DNA of 64,000 nucleotides, from NCBI RefSeq assembly GCF_011290685.1, contig NZ_JAANYN010000001.1, positions 603,325 through 667,324 of the forward strand, given 5' to 3'. The position numbers were made by a program, and so were the translations under genes. Under the pieces are notes generated by a model. The model saw only the letters and a list, made by a program, of their open reading frames with translations, was not told the DNA's origin and made no database searches. The DNA is from Cyclobacterium plantarum (GTDB taxonomy: Bacteria > Bacteroidota > Bacteroidia > Cytophagales > Cyclobacteriaceae). Of this stretch, positions 33,719 to 42,977 are shown piece by piece (the first letter of the stretch is position 1; each line of letters begins with the position of its first letter).

Positions 33719-35575
33719 TTATTCTTCGGTATTTTCCATTTCCTTTAATTCTTCCTGATACCCTCCGGATAAAATGGGAAAACGATACCAGGTTTTAGGG
33801 TCCACATTAAACTCATCCAGATGAAAAGATGGAGCCAGTCTTTCTCTCTTCCATTGGTTTCTGGACCACAACCGAAAGAATTTGGCAATGTAACTTTTTA
33901 AAATAGATGGTTCAAGAGAAAGTTCTTCTTTCAGGTTCAGATAAATATCTATTGGCGAACGTTTGTCTTTTATGGCCAGTTGCTCAATGGCGGTTAGTAC
34001 CGGGTAGGGCATCAGGTCTTCCTCATCGGTCTGTTTTCTTTCCTTTGGTCTCAGCTCAGCAGTAGGTTGTAGCGCATTGACTTCCTTTAATCCCTCATAG
34101 CCCAATGTGCTCTCCGCCCATCGCAGCCATTGCAAAATAAAATCCTTTGAAACAGCCGCAATGGGGGAGATACTGCCACTTGTATCTCCGTCCATGGTGG
34201 TATAACCTACGTCCCCCTCACTCCTGTTAGAGGTGCTTAATAAAAGGCTGTTGTTGATGTTGGCCAGCATCCAAATAATCGGGGATCGCGCTCTGGCCTG
34301 GATATTTTGCAAGGCTATGTCATCCTTTTCCCATTCCAGCTTTCTACCCAGGGCAGCTTCTATTTTTCTGGTGTAGGAGGCTACCTCTTCATCAATAGAC
34401 CATTGGTTAAAAACAGCACCAATGCTTTCGGCCAGGGATTTTGCACTATTAAATGTATCGGCAGAGGAGTTTTTTGTGCCCTGATAGGCAGTGGTAAGCA
34501 GTTTGCCGGTAATGTCTTTGACGCTGCTTTTGGGGTCAATGTCTGAAGACCGGTGAATTTTTTCCAGAAAAAGGGGTGTACCCAGGCATAGAATGCCTCT
34601 TCTGACCATTTCCGCAACCAAAATGGCAATGGTGGAAGAGTCTGCGCCCCCACTTAGGGACAGTACAAAGCCCTTGCTCCTGCTTTTTCGCAAGTAATCA
34701 AACAAAGCCAGCGAAACAGCAGCTGTAAATTCTTCGTTTTTGCTTTCGGTTGCTGTTTTTTCAGGGGTTTCTAGTGTTTTGGGTAAGGGGTATTTGAAGC
34801 TAATGAGTTGGTAATCCTTAAAGGATAACAAGGGGTTCTTATACAAGAGCTCTCCCTTATCAGCAAAAAGAACTTCTCCATCAAAGATCATCCTTCCACT
34901 TTCATTGCCCAGCAGGTTGACATAAAAATAAGCAGCCTCTAATGCTTCGGAACTCTCTGTAACGAGTATTTCCCTTTGGTGGCTTTTTCCCATAGCAAAA
35001 TGGCTTGCACTGGGGTTAAGTATAAGGTTCACTTTTCGGTCTTTCAGCCGGTAACCGGGCCGGGCATCTCCTCTCCAGGCATCTTCACATATTTCAAAAC
35101 CATAGCGAAGTCCTTTTTTTTCAAATATCATGTCCCCAAAAGGAACCGAGGCCCCGTCAAAATCCAGGCTTGTCATCAATCCGGCTTTCCAGGGAGTAAA
35201 CCAGCGGCATTCATAATGTACCCCGTCAATGGCCAAAAATTGCTTGGGAACAAAACCAAGGACTTTGCCATTTTCAAGCACGGCCATGCAATTGTAAACT
35301 TTTTGGTTGATGCGGCAGGGTAAACCCAGGCAGACGGTAATTCCTTTGGTGAAAGGAAGGGCTTTTTTGAGATAGGCAAGGGCTTTTTTGGGATACCAGT
35401 AACTTAGAAAAAGATCTTCACTTCCGTAGCCTGTAATGCTCAGTTCGGGAAAGCAAAGCAAGTCCACGCTTTGGTCCTTCGCTTTTTGAATGGCTTGCAG
35501 AATATGGTTAAAGTTTCCCTCCCAATCCAGGGGTGTTTGGTTTACTGTTGCGCCTGCAAGATGTAGAGAAGACAT
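33719..35575 (-). CDS. nadE: Glutamine-dependent NAD+ synthetase
   Basis: Two-domain cytoplasmic enzyme (618 aa) converting nicotinic acid adenine dinucleotide to NAD+ with ATP and glutamine. The N-terminal nitrilase-type glutaminase has the Glu-Lys-Cys triad at Glu44 (FPELSITGYG), Lys111 (PKQFLAIDGVHYECRWF) and Cys163 (FEICEDAW). The C-terminal synthetase carries the PP-loop SGGADSS (308-314), STSNRSEGDVGYTTMDGD and the later PTAELRP motif. The length is typical of two-domain NadE. It sits between rnc and lgt with short gaps (37 and 31 bases) on the same strand and may share their transcript. Confidence 0.96.
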   Translation of the reverse strand: MSSLHLAGATVNQTPLDWEGNFNHILQAIQKAKDQSVDLLCFPELSITGYGSEDLFLSYWYPKKALAYLKKALPFTKGITVCLGLPCRINQKVYNCMAVLENGKVLGFVPKQFLAIDGVHYECRWFTPWKAGLMTSLDFDGASVPFGDMIFEKKGLRYGFEICEDAWRGDARPGYRLKDRKVNLILNPSASHFAMGKSHQREILVTESSEALEAAYFYVNLLGNESGRMIFDGEVLFADKGELLYKNPLLSFKDYQLISFKYPLPKTLETPEKTATESKNEEFTAAVSLALFDYLRKSRSKGFVLSLSGGADSSTIAILVAEMVRRGILCLGTPLFLEKIHRSSDIDPKSSVKDITGKLLTTAYQGTKNSSADTFNSAKSLAESIGAVFNQWSIDEEVASYTRKIEAALGRKLEWEKDDIALQNIQARARSPIIWMLANINNSLLLSTSNRSEGDVGYTTMDGDTSGSISPIAAVSKDFILQWLRWAESTLGYEGLKEVNALQPTAELRPKERKQTDEEDLMPYPVLTAIEQLAIKDKRSPIDIYLNLKEELSLEPSILKSYIAKFFRLWSRNQWKRERLAPSFHLDEFNVDPKTWYRFPILSGGYQEELKEMENTEE

Positions 35576-35612
35576 AAATTTAGCTTTTCACCCAAAATAA
35601 TGAATGATCTTT

Positions 35613-36392
35613 TTAAAAGATAATCTGTAATTTTTCGCAGGCTATTCTGGCAGCCTCCTGTTCGGCTTTTTTCTTGGTAGGCCCTTTTCCTTCCGAGAAC
35701 GAAGCCCCCCCTATATTCAAGCTTACGGTAAATTCCTTGAATCTTTGGTTGCCATCTACGGATTTTAACTCAAAATCAATCTCCTTGTTATCTTTTTGAG
35801 ACCATTCTATGATTTTACTTTTAAAGTTTATCGTTGTAGCGATGATGCTGTCCAGATCAAAGAAAGGGTTGATGAGTCTTTTGTTTATGAATTTTTTACA
35901 GAAATAGTATCCTCTGTCCAGGTAAATGGCCCCAATCAGTGCTTCAAGGGTATCGCCATAAAGGGATTTAAAGGAATTGGGTACTTTGCCATCCATTTCA
36001 GATTCTACAATGATGGGTAAACCGATTTTTTGGCCCACCTGGTTCAAGGATTCTCTGTTAACGATGCGGGAACGGGTTTCTGTGAGGAAGCCTTCGTTCC
36101 TGTAGGGGAATTTTTGAAAAAGATATTCTGCTACAACGGTACCCAGGACTGCATCTCCAAGATACTCCAGACGTTCATTGCTGATTTTTACGCCGGACTT
36201 TATTTCTTTGGATACCGAGACGTGTCTGAAAGCCAGCCTGTAAAGGGATAAATTTAAAGGCTTGCTACCCACTATGTTCTTGATAGCGGAAGCAAGCCTT
36301 TTTTCTTTCTTGTTGTAAGTTAGCTCCTGAACCCTGAGCAACCGAAGTAATTTCAAATTTATTCCTTTGTTTTTTTGAAAATGATGGAACAA
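35613..36392 (-). CDS. rnc: Ribonuclease III
   Basis: Double-strand-specific endoribonuclease for rRNA and mRNA processing. The RNase III signature RLEYLGDAVLGTVVAEYLF is followed by the second catalytic acidic segment GDTLEALIGAIYLDRGY. The C-terminal double-stranded-RNA-binding domain ends in KKKAEQEAARIACEKL. The ATG at 36392 overlaps the fabF end by 34 bases; a TTG at 36356 would remove the overlap and start the protein at KLLRLLRVQEL, which may be the real start. Its place after acpP-fabF is the standard Bacteroidota arrangement. Confidence 0.95.
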   Translation of the reverse strand: MFHHFQKNKGINLKLLRLLRVQELTYNKKEKRLASAIKNIVGSKPLNLSLYRLAFRHVSVSKEIKSGVKISNERLEYLGDAVLGTVVAEYLFQKFPYRNEGFLTETRSRIVNRESLNQVGQKIGLPIIVESEMDGKVPNSFKSLYGDTLEALIGAIYLDRGYYFCKKFINKRLINPFFDLDSIIATTINFKSKIIEWSQKDNKEIDFELKSVDGNQRFKEFTVSLNIGGASFSEGKGPTKKKAEQEAARIACEKLQIIF

Positions 36393-37612
36393 TTATGGCC
36401 GCCAAATCCAAAAGTGTTACTTAGCGCTATATTCACTTCCCGCTCCTGGGCTTTATTGAAAGTGAGGTTCAATTTTGGGTCCACTTCTTCATCATCCGTA
36501 AAATGATTTATGGTAGGAGGGACAAGATTATTTTTCATGGCAAGAATCGAGGCGATGGCTTCAACAGCACCTGCAGCACCTAGCAAATGCCCAGTCATGG
36601 ATTTAGTGCTACTGATATTCATTTTATAGGCATGATCACCAAAGATTTTTTTTATGGCTTTGACTTCACTCAAATCTCCCAGGGGAGTAGAGGTTCCATG
36701 TACATTGATATAGTCAATGGCTTCGGCTGAAATCCCTGCATCTTCAAGGGCAAATTTCATTACATTCGCTGCACCCCTGCCTTCAGGGTGTGGTGCAGTG
36801 ATATGATAAGCATCGCCAGTCATACCTCCCCCAATCAATTCAGCATAGATCTTGGCTCCACGGGCTTTGGCATGCTCATACTCTTCCAGAATCAGGGCAC
36901 CTGCACCTTCTCCCAGTACAAATCCATCCCTGTCTTTATCAAAGGGTCTGGAGGCTGTTGCCGGATCGTCATTTCTTTGAGAAAGTGCCTTAAGGGCATT
37001 GAAACCACCTACACCTGCTTCTGTTACAGCCGCTTCTGAACCTCCGGAGATAAATACATTTGCCTTGCCCAAACGGATATAGTTAAAGGCATCTATTAAT
37101 GCATTGGTGGCCGATGCGCAAGCCGAAACCGTAGCAAAATTAGGTCCCTGAAATCCATATTTAATGGAGATAAACCCCGCAGCTATATCCGCAATCATTT
37201 TAGGGATAAAGAATGGGTTAAATCTAGGGACACCTTCTCCATTGACAAAATCGGTGACTTCATCCTGAAAGGTTTTGAGCCCACCAATACCAGACCCCCA
37301 AATCACCCCGGCCCTGCTTAGGTCAATCTTCTCCAGGTTTAAACCTGAATCATTCATGGCCTCCTCCACAGCCACCATGGCATACTGGGTGTAAGGATCA
37401 ATTTTTCTTGCTTCCTTCCTGTCTAAAAAATCCGATATATCAAGATTTTTAACTTCGCAGGCAAATTGGGTTTTGAATTTTGAGGCGTCAAAACGGGTAA
37501 TAGGCGCAGCACCGCTTACACCATTTGTCAAACCGTTCCAAAATTCGTCAACGGTGTTACCAATTGGTGTAAGGGCACCTAAACCTGTTACTACAACTCT
37601 TCTTAAATTCAT
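36359..37612 (-). CDS. fabF: Beta-ketoacyl-ACP synthase II
   Basis: Condensing enzyme of type II fatty-acid synthesis (417 aa) that extends acyl-ACP with malonyl-ACP. The Cys-His-His triad is present: Cys165 in TVSACASATN, His305 in NVHGTSTPLGD and His342 in KSMTGHLLGAAGA. The length and the KSMTGH segment fit FabF rather than FabB. It starts 19 bases after acpP, so the carrier protein and its condensing enzyme are made from one transcript. Confidence 0.97.
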   Translation of the reverse strand: MNLRRVVVTGLGALTPIGNTVDEFWNGLTNGVSGAAPITRFDASKFKTQFACEVKNLDISDFLDRKEARKIDPYTQYAMVAVEEAMNDSGLNLEKIDLSRAGVIWGSGIGGLKTFQDEVTDFVNGEGVPRFNPFFIPKMIADIAAGFISIKYGFQGPNFATVSACASATNALIDAFNYIRLGKANVFISGGSEAAVTEAGVGGFNALKALSQRNDDPATASRPFDKDRDGFVLGEGAGALILEEYEHAKARGAKIYAELIGGGMTGDAYHITAPHPEGRGAANVMKFALEDAGISAEAIDYINVHGTSTPLGDLSEVKAIKKIFGDHAYKMNISSTKSMTGHLLGAAGAVEAIASILAMKNNLVPPTINHFTDDEEVDPKLNLTFNKAQEREVNIALSNTFGFGGHNCSIIFKKTKE

Positions 37613-37631
37613 AAATGATTTTAAGTATGGG

Positions 37632-37868
37632 TTATTTTACGTTAGCTTCTAAATAGCTAACCGCCTGGCCAACCGTACCGATCTGTTCAGCCTGGTCATC
37701 CGGAATGGAAATGTTGAATTCTTTTTCGAATTCCATAATAAGTTCTACAGTATCCAAAGAATCGGCACCAAGGTCATTGGTGAAGCTCGCTTCGGGAGTA
37801 ACTTCAGATTCTTCGACGCCTAACTTATCAACGATAATGGCTTTTACTTTTTGTGCAATTTCAGACAT
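37632..37868 (-). CDS. acpP: Acyl carrier protein
   Basis: Acidic four-helix carrier of 78 aa that holds growing acyl chains. The phosphopantetheine site is Ser37 in [12 protein letters not shown]. The sequence [18 protein letters not shown] is typical of helix III. It is the first gene of the acpP-fabF-rnc string. Upstream on the minus strand I see only an imperfect -7-like TTTCTTTG at 37898-37905 with a TTG about 20 bases before it. Confidence 0.97.
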   Translation of the reverse strand: MSEIAQKVKAIIVDKLGVEESEVTPEASFTNDLGADSLDTVELIMEFEKEFNISIPDDQAEQIGTVGQAVSYLEANVK

Positions 37869-37967
37869 TTTGTGATCAGTTTAGTTTAAACACTCCGCAA
37901 AGAAAATTATTTAATACCTGAATGTCAAAAAAAAAGGCAAACTAAATTAAGAACTTTCCACCAGAGA

Positions 37968-37996
37968 TTGAAGTTGGAATAAAATTTTTAACTTTG
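37968..37996 (+). promoter_or_regulatory. Predicted Bacteroidota promoter (TTG, 18 bases, TAACTTTG) for the IPExxxVDY-pyk operon
   Basis: TTG at 37968-37970 and TAACTTTG at 37989-37996 match the -33/-7 pattern used by the Bacteroidota primary sigma factor, with an 18-base spacer. The start of transcription would lie near 38003, leaving a leader of about 14 bases before the ATG at 38017. It is the best promoter match I found in the window. Confidence 0.55.
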
Positions 37997-38016
37997 TTTT
38001 TTTAAATTCTTCCTAA

Positions 38017-38445
38017 ATGAAGAAAAACAAACTTCATGTCGAAACGGTATTTGATTTTGATCTTTTAGGCCTTGTAGCCCCTCTAAAGGACTATAAACTG
38101 GCCTGGCTGATCAACCATACACTCGGGATCAATTTAAAAAAAACGGCAGATTATGAAATGGAATTTCTCCATCAGCCGGATTTAATTATTTCTCAATTTA
38201 TTATAGAAAAAGAACATGGGTACATACAATTACTCAGAAATAAGTCATATCCGGTAAGGGGGCAGTCCAGATTTCTGGTTCCTGAGCTCAGGAATATGGA
38301 TTACTTTTTACTCAGTCAGGACTTAACCTGTGAAGTGGATTTTAATACGTATATTGACGGCCTTTCCAAGGTTAATGGAATCCATGGCATTGTAAAAATT
38401 GATATCAATAAGTTAAAATCAAAAGAAAACCTGTTAACATATTAA
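38017..38445 (+). CDS. IPExxxVDY-family protein
   Basis: Cytoplasmic protein of 142 aa of a small family confined, as far as I know, to Bacteroidota and usually encoded just before pyruvate kinase. The naming motif appears as VPELRNMDY (88-96). The start KLHVETVFDFDLLGL and the segment DYKLAWLINHTLGINL are also typical. The function is unknown; the constant neighbourhood of pyk, fabF, acpP and rnc hints at a link with central carbon or lipid metabolism. It is 13 bases before pyk. Confidence 0.9.
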   Translation: MKKNKLHVETVFDFDLLGLVAPLKDYKLAWLINHTLGINLKKTADYEMEFLHQPDLIISQFIIEKEHGYIQLLRNKSYPVRGQSRFLVPELRNMDYFLLSQDLTCEVDFNTYIDGLSKVNGIHGIVKIDINKLKSKENLLTY

Positions 38446-38458
38446 ATAATACATAAAA

Positions 38459-39889
38459 ATGAGAGTACCTATTTTTAATAAAACGAAAATATTAGCTACC
38501 GTTGGTCCGGCCAGCAACACCAAAGAAACCATTACAGAATTGGTAATGGCGGGAGCTGATATTTTCAGATTAAATTTCTCCCATGGGGATCATGGGATCC
38601 ACGCAGAAGTGGTCAAGACCATACGGGAGGTAAATAAAGATTTAGAATTTAATATAGGTATCCTTCAGGATCTTCAGGGACCAAAGATACGCGTGGGGGA
38701 GGTGGAAAATAATGGTGTGCTGATTAAGCAGGGAGATCCCATCACCATTACCAACGATCCTGTGGTAGGCACGGCCTCCCTGGTAAGTACGGTTTATCAG
38801 AATCTGCCAAATGATGTGGTGCAAGGTGATCGCATACTCATAGATGATGGAAATCTTGAGTTGGTGGTATTAAAGACGGATGGTAAAAATGTAGATTGTA
38901 CAGTGGTGCATGGAGGCATTTTGAAATCCCGTAAAGGGATCAACCTTCCCAATACAAAAATCAGTGCTCCCTCACTGACTGAAAAAGACCTTATCGATTT
39001 GGAGTTTGGGCTGGAGAACGAAGTAGATTGGATTGCCCTTTCTTTTGTCCGCACAGCCGATGATATCCTGGATTTAAGGGAAAGAATCACCAATGCCGGT
39101 AAGGATTGTAAAATTGTGGCCAAGATTGAAAAACCTGAGGCTTTGGACAATATTGATGAAATCATTGCGGCGACTGATGCCATCATGGTGGCAAGAGGAG
39201 ATTTGGGTGTGGAGGTACCCATGGAAATCGTACCCCTGTGGCAAAAAAGGATGGTTGAAAAATGCAAAATCGCCTGCAAGCCTGTCATCATTGCAACCCA
39301 GATGATGGAAAGTATGATTGTGAACCCCAGACCTACCAGGGCAGAAACAAATGACGTTGCCAGTGCGGTATTGGATGGAGCAGATGCCGTGATGTTATCC
39401 GCCGAAACAGCCTCGGGAAAATTCCCCATTGCTGCTGTGAAAGCCATGAGCAAGATTATTGACCATATAGAAGTAAATGCAGATATCTACCACAACCTTT
39501 ACAAAATCCCTGAAGACACGGAGAGCTTTTTAAGCAATAATTTGTTATTAATGGCGAGCAGGCTGTCAAGAAATGTGAAAGCCAAGGCCATAGTAGGGAT
39601 CACCACTTCCGGATTTACCGCCTTTAGGATTTCTTCCCACAGGCCTTCAGCAGCTATTTTTGTTTTTACCCGGAACAAAAAACTTTTGACCCAACTGAGT
39701 TTGGTTTGGGGCATCAGGGCCTTTTACTACGACAACAGGGTCTCTACTGACGCCACTTTCCAGGACATCCAGGATAAGCTGAAAGAGGAGAACCATGTGA
39801 CCGAAGGGGATATTATCATCAATACCGCAAGCATGCCTTTAAAGGCCAAAGGAAGAACCAATATGCTAAAAATACATGTGGTCGATTGA
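38459..39889 (+). CDS. pyk: Pyruvate kinase
   Basis: Glycolytic enzyme (476 aa) transferring phosphate from phosphoenolpyruvate to ADP. Classical motifs are TKILATVGPASN, FRLNFSHGDH, the active-site signature ending in KIEKPEALDN, the metal-binding MVARGDLGVE, and TQMMESMIVNPRPTRAETNDVA. The C-terminal allosteric domain (about 350-476) is complete. The Bacteroidota arrangement with IPExxxVDY upstream is kept. It is followed by a strong terminator at 39954. Confidence 0.97.
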   Translation: MRVPIFNKTKILATVGPASNTKETITELVMAGADIFRLNFSHGDHGIHAEVVKTIREVNKDLEFNIGILQDLQGPKIRVGEVENNGVLIKQGDPITITNDPVVGTASLVSTVYQNLPNDVVQGDRILIDDGNLELVVLKTDGKNVDCTVVHGGILKSRKGINLPNTKISAPSLTEKDLIDLEFGLENEVDWIALSFVRTADDILDLRERITNAGKDCKIVAKIEKPEALDNIDEIIAATDAIMVARGDLGVEVPMEIVPLWQKRMVEKCKIACKPVIIATQMMESMIVNPRPTRAETNDVASAVLDGADAVMLSAETASGKFPIAAVKAMSKIIDHIEVNADIYHNLYKIPEDTESFLSNNLLLMASRLSRNVKAKAIVGITTSGFTAFRISSHRPSAAIFVFTRNKKLLTQLSLVWGIRAFYYDNRVSTDATFQDIQDKLKEENHVTEGDIIINTASMPLKAKGRTNMLKIHVVD

Positions 39890-39953
39890 TAGCTGCCCAA
39901 CGGTGGGATTGTCTTGAAACCGCAGGGTTCGATTAGTTGACCAATAAATTTTT

Positions 39954-39986
39954 AGGCAGCCTGGTAAAAACAGGCTGCCTTTTTTG
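39954..39986 (+). terminator. Intrinsic terminator of the pyk transcript
   Basis: AGGCAGCCTG (39954-39963) and CAGGCTGCCT (39971-39980) form a perfect ten-base GC-rich stem with a seven-base loop, followed by TTTTT. It fits a plus-strand Rho-independent terminator. It lies three bases from the end of the convergent NFACT gene. Confidence 0.92.
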
Positions 39987-39988
39987 CC

Positions 39989-41554
39989 TCACAGGTTTTC
40001 CGGCCCTTTCGGAGATACCATTATTACTTTTTCCCTGTCTACCATTACTGCCCCGGCAGGAGAACCCTTTACTTTACGTACAAATTTGCAGGGGGTGAAT
40101 ATTACAGCAGCCAGAGAGGTTGTTTTATTTTTGGAATAATAGGCTGCCAGGGCGGCGGCTTTTTCCAGAACGGGATTGGGAATAGCCATACCCGATTGTT
40201 GTTTGATGATTACGTGAGAGCCTGCTACGTCTTTGGCATGTAACCAGATATCCTCTTTCCAGGTATACCTCCTTAACAACTCATCATTGGACCTGGCAGA
40301 CTTTCCTACCCATACTTCGAAACCCTCTACCTCAAATTTTTTGTAAGGCAATTGTACCTGTTCCTGTTTTGAACCATGGATTGTTCCTGTTTTGGTTTTT
40401 GCTTTTAGGGTGCGGAAATCTTCCACTTGCAGCAATTCTTCCTCCTCCTGTTTTAATTCAGCAAGTTGTTTTTCCTTTACATCGAGATTTTTTCTTAGTT
40501 GTTCAAATTCAATTTTTTTGTTTTTGCTTTTTCTGTAGAGGTTTTCGGCATGTTTTTGTGGGCTGGTTCCTTTTTTTAACTTTATTTCCCGAACCTCATT
40601 GGAATAAAAATCAAACAAATTCACCTGCTCTGACCCAGGGGGTATTTGATGGAGGTTTGCCATAATGATGTCTGCCGTTTGACTAAGCGCTGGTTCGCTT
40701 TCCATAATTTTTAGCTTATCCCTGGTTTTCTGGAGGTAATTCTCCGTTTTTTTCCTTTGCTCGGCTAAAGACCGTAACAAGGCCAGTTTTTGGCTGTCAA
40801 AGGCTTGTTGAACTACTGCCTTTTGGTAATAACTATTGGCGGCCTCCAGCGGATCAGTGGTAGCGTATAGCGCATTAGAGCAGGGAAGAAGGGTCAGCAG
40901 GTATTTGTCTTCCTCCTGATAAATGGAAAACAGGGGGCTTTCCATCATGTCCATTACTTCCTGTATCAATTTGAACCTTGATTCCAGATCAGCTTCAATA
41001 TATCCCTGTTTTTTCAACCAGGCTCTGGGAAGTTTTCCCAGGGTCGGCAAAAACTGGCTGGCATTGCCTTGCAGGGCTTTGAACCGGGCCCAGCTCAGGT
41101 CCAAGGGTTTTTCCAATCCAGAAAGTTGAATCGTCATGTCTTCTCTAAGATCCTTCCTGAACAACCGTACAGGAAGGTCGTCCCTGGTGGGGTATAGCAG
41201 GATATTGGACCGGCTTCCATGCATTTTAAACAACAGTATCAGGCCATTGTCAAACTCTAGAAAAAAGGCCCTTTCAAATGCCAGTAGGTGTATGCCGGTA
41301 AGGGTATGGTGAAGGACTTCCGGAAACAGGTCAACATTGTTTTTTTTGCTTCTTTTAAAATCCTCTGGAAAGCTCAGGCTGGTATTTGATGGGAGCAACA
41401 ATGCCCTGATGTGAAAAGATCGGTTTTCTTTGGTTTGAAATTCCAGTATCAATTCTTCCTTATGCTGTGAAAAGCAGGCTGTAGTAAGGCCTCCGAGAAT
41501 TTTTTTTTCCAATGCAGGGCAAAGGAACCGGAGAAAGTGATAATTCAGGTGCAT
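39989..41554 (-). CDS. rqcH: NFACT-family protein (RqcH/Rqc2 homologue)
   Basis: Ribosome-quality-control factor expected to bind stalled 50S subunits and recruit Ala-tRNA for C-terminal tailing. The NFACT-N domain covers about residues 1-230, and within it FERAFFLEF aligns with the D/E-R position needed for tailing in RqcH. A coiled-coil spans about 250-390 (many Lys, Glu and Leu). NFACT-R covers about 400-520 with the family signature NDELLRRYTWKEDIWLHAKDVAGSHVII. I use the ATG at 41554, one base after the MBL gene; an ATG at 41581 would overlap that gene by 26 bases and add nine unlikely residues. No Rqc partner gene is adjacent. Confidence 0.88.
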   Translation of the reverse strand: MHLNYHFLRFLCPALEKKILGGLTTACFSQHKEELILEFQTKENRSFHIRALLLPSNTSLSFPEDFKRSKKNNVDLFPEVLHHTLTGIHLLAFERAFFLEFDNGLILLFKMHGSRSNILLYPTRDDLPVRLFRKDLREDMTIQLSGLEKPLDLSWARFKALQGNASQFLPTLGKLPRAWLKKQGYIEADLESRFKLIQEVMDMMESPLFSIYQEEDKYLLTLLPCSNALYATTDPLEAANSYYQKAVVQQAFDSQKLALLRSLAEQRKKTENYLQKTRDKLKIMESEPALSQTADIIMANLHQIPPGSEQVNLFDFYSNEVREIKLKKGTSPQKHAENLYRKSKNKKIEFEQLRKNLDVKEKQLAELKQEEEELLQVEDFRTLKAKTKTGTIHGSKQEQVQLPYKKFEVEGFEVWVGKSARSNDELLRRYTWKEDIWLHAKDVAGSHVIIKQQSGMAIPNPVLEKAAALAAYYSKNKTTSLAAVIFTPCKFVRKVKGSPAGAVMVDREKVIMVSPKGPENL

Positions 41555-41555
41555 G

Positions 41556-42317
41556 TCAGGTGCAGATTTGTAAGCCGTCAAAAGCCATGGCTACATTTTC
41601 AGGCAGGTTGGTTTGAACCTTTTGATGCAGGCCCAACTTATGGCTAATATGAGTCAGATAGGCGCTTTCAGGATTGATTTCTTCTATGAAAGCAAGGGCC
41701 TCCTCCAAAGTAAAGTGAGAAATATGTGGTTTAATTTGCAAAGCATTCAGAACCAGTGTTTTTGTCCCTTTAACTTTTTCAATCTCCTCGGGTGAGATGT
41801 AATTGGCATCAGTAATGTAGGTAAAGTCACCTATCCTAAACCCGAAAACCGGTAATTTGTGATGCATGACTTGAATCGGGGTAAATGTGATACCCATCAC
41901 ATCAAAGGGGAGGTTGCTGACTTCATGCATCATCACCCTGGGTATCCCGGGATATTTGTTTTTCGCAAAAATATAAGCAAATTCTGATTTGATCTGATTC
42001 AGTACCTGAGTTGTGCCAAATAAGGGGATGTCTGTTTGCTGTTTGAAATTGAATGGCCTGATGTCGTCCAGACCTGCAGTATGGTCTTTGTGCTCATGAG
42101 TGTATACCACCGCATCAAGCCTGTGAATGGAATTATGGAGCATTTGCATTCTGAAATCCGGGCCTGTATCTATGACGATACTTGTACCCTGATCTTCAAT
42201 GTGAAGGGATGTCCTCAATCGTTTGTCCCGGAAATCCAAAGACCGGCAGACCTCGCAATTGCAACCAATGACAGGCACACCTTGAGAAGTTCCAGTCCCT
42301 AAAAATGTTATGTTCAA
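41556..42317 (-). CDS. MBL-fold metallo-hydrolase (PhnP/RNase Z-like group)
   Basis: Zinc-dependent hydrolase of 253 aa. The start FLGTGTSQGVPVIGCNCEVC places it with PhnP-like phosphodiesterases, where the CxC..C cluster binds a structural zinc. The catalytic motif is YTHEHKDHTAGLDDIRPF, and later ligands are VMHHK and TDANY. The likely reaction is phosphodiester hydrolysis, perhaps of a cyclic nucleotide or cyclic phosphoribosyl compound, but no phosphonate gene is nearby. Four-base overlap with the 92-aa gene upstream. Confidence 0.88.
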   Translation of the reverse strand: MNITFLGTGTSQGVPVIGCNCEVCRSLDFRDKRLRTSLHIEDQGTSIVIDTGPDFRMQMLHNSIHRLDAVVYTHEHKDHTAGLDDIRPFNFKQQTDIPLFGTTQVLNQIKSEFAYIFAKNKYPGIPRVMMHEVSNLPFDVMGITFTPIQVMHHKLPVFGFRIGDFTYITDANYISPEEIEKVKGTKTLVLNALQIKPHISHFTLEEALAFIEEINPESAYLTHISHKLGLHQKVQTNLPENVAMAFDGLQICT

Positions 42318-42592
42318 AGCTTCAATTCAGTTTGTTTAAGTTCAATCAGAAAATCTTGTTGCTTTTGATTTTCAAAAGACTGAGGGTTAAAATCAAGCGT
42401 TTTTAAGATTTCCAGCAAAGCATTTATTTTGCCCTCCAAGGTAAAATACTTATTGATGATAACGATCTTAGTGTCTTTTAGAATACAATAACCTGATTTA
42501 AAATTGCCTTTTTCATACCTAAGGTGATATTCAGAGGCAGCAAAAATATTTTCCAATTTGTCCAAATAGTTTTTGGTATACTTGATGGGCAT
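42314..42592 (-). CDS. Small conserved hypothetical protein
   Basis: Protein of 92 aa, cytoplasmic, without a recognisable domain. It starts MPIKYTKNYLDKLENIF and contains YHLRYEKGNFKSGYCILKD, an alternating strand pattern that looks like a small alpha-beta fold. It overlaps the MBL hydrolase by four bases (ATGA) and lies four bases after the response regulator gene, so it is translated with both. I think it is real because of this tight spacing and normal codon use. The function is unknown. Confidence 0.7.
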   Translation of the reverse strand: MPIKYTKNYLDKLENIFAASEYHLRYEKGNFKSGYCILKDTKIVIINKYFTLEGKINALLEILKTLDFNPQSFENQKQQDFLIELKQTELKL

Positions 42593-42596
42593 TTTA

Positions 42597-42977
42597 TTAC
42601 TTGAAAAGATGCTTTTTTACCGTAGAAAGCAGTAAATCATAATCCAAAGGCTTTTGAACATAGTCATCAAGACCTGCTTTTTTGAAATCATCAAGGGTGA
42701 AATTTTTATAATTCCCTGTAATGGCGATGATCGGGATTCCTGATTTTTTTGCATCAGGAAGTTTACGGATGGCCTTGGTACAGGCAATGCCATCCATCAC
42801 AGGCATATTGATATCCATCAGTATCAGGTCAAAGTCTTCATTTTCCAACTTATCCAGTACCTGTTTCCCATTTTTAACAGCTGTTATATGAAAGTTTTCA
42901 AATAACAGAACGTTTTTTGTTAAGTTGATGATCACAGAGCTGTCTTCCGCTACCAGTACTTTTTTGGATTCACTCAT
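42597..42977 (-). CDS. Single-domain response regulator (CheY-like)
   Basis: Stand-alone receiver domain, 126 aa from the preferred start at 42977, where MSESKKVLVAEDS gives a normal CheY beginning; the ATG at 43004 would add nine residues. The acidic pocket is AEDS, the phospho-acceptor Asp is in LILMDINMP, and the Thr/Lys switch residues are in IAITGNYKN and DYVQKPLD. There is no output domain. It overlaps the upstream response regulator-HPt gene by eight bases, so it is likely to accept phosphate from that HPt or from a hybrid kinase elsewhere. Confidence 0.9.
   Translation of the reverse strand: MSESKKVLVAEDSSVIINLTKNVLLFENFHITAVKNGKQVLDKLENEDFDLILMDINMPVMDGIACTKAIRKLPDAKKSGIPIIAITGNYKNFTLDDFKKAGLDDYVQKPLDYDLLLSTVKKHLFK

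Noticed and set aside
38797-39453. 218-codon minus-strand open frame inside pyruvate kinase
   Set aside because: It is antisense to strongly conserved pyk motifs and is Ser/Thr/Ala-rich without domain patterns, as expected for the complement of codon-biased sequence.
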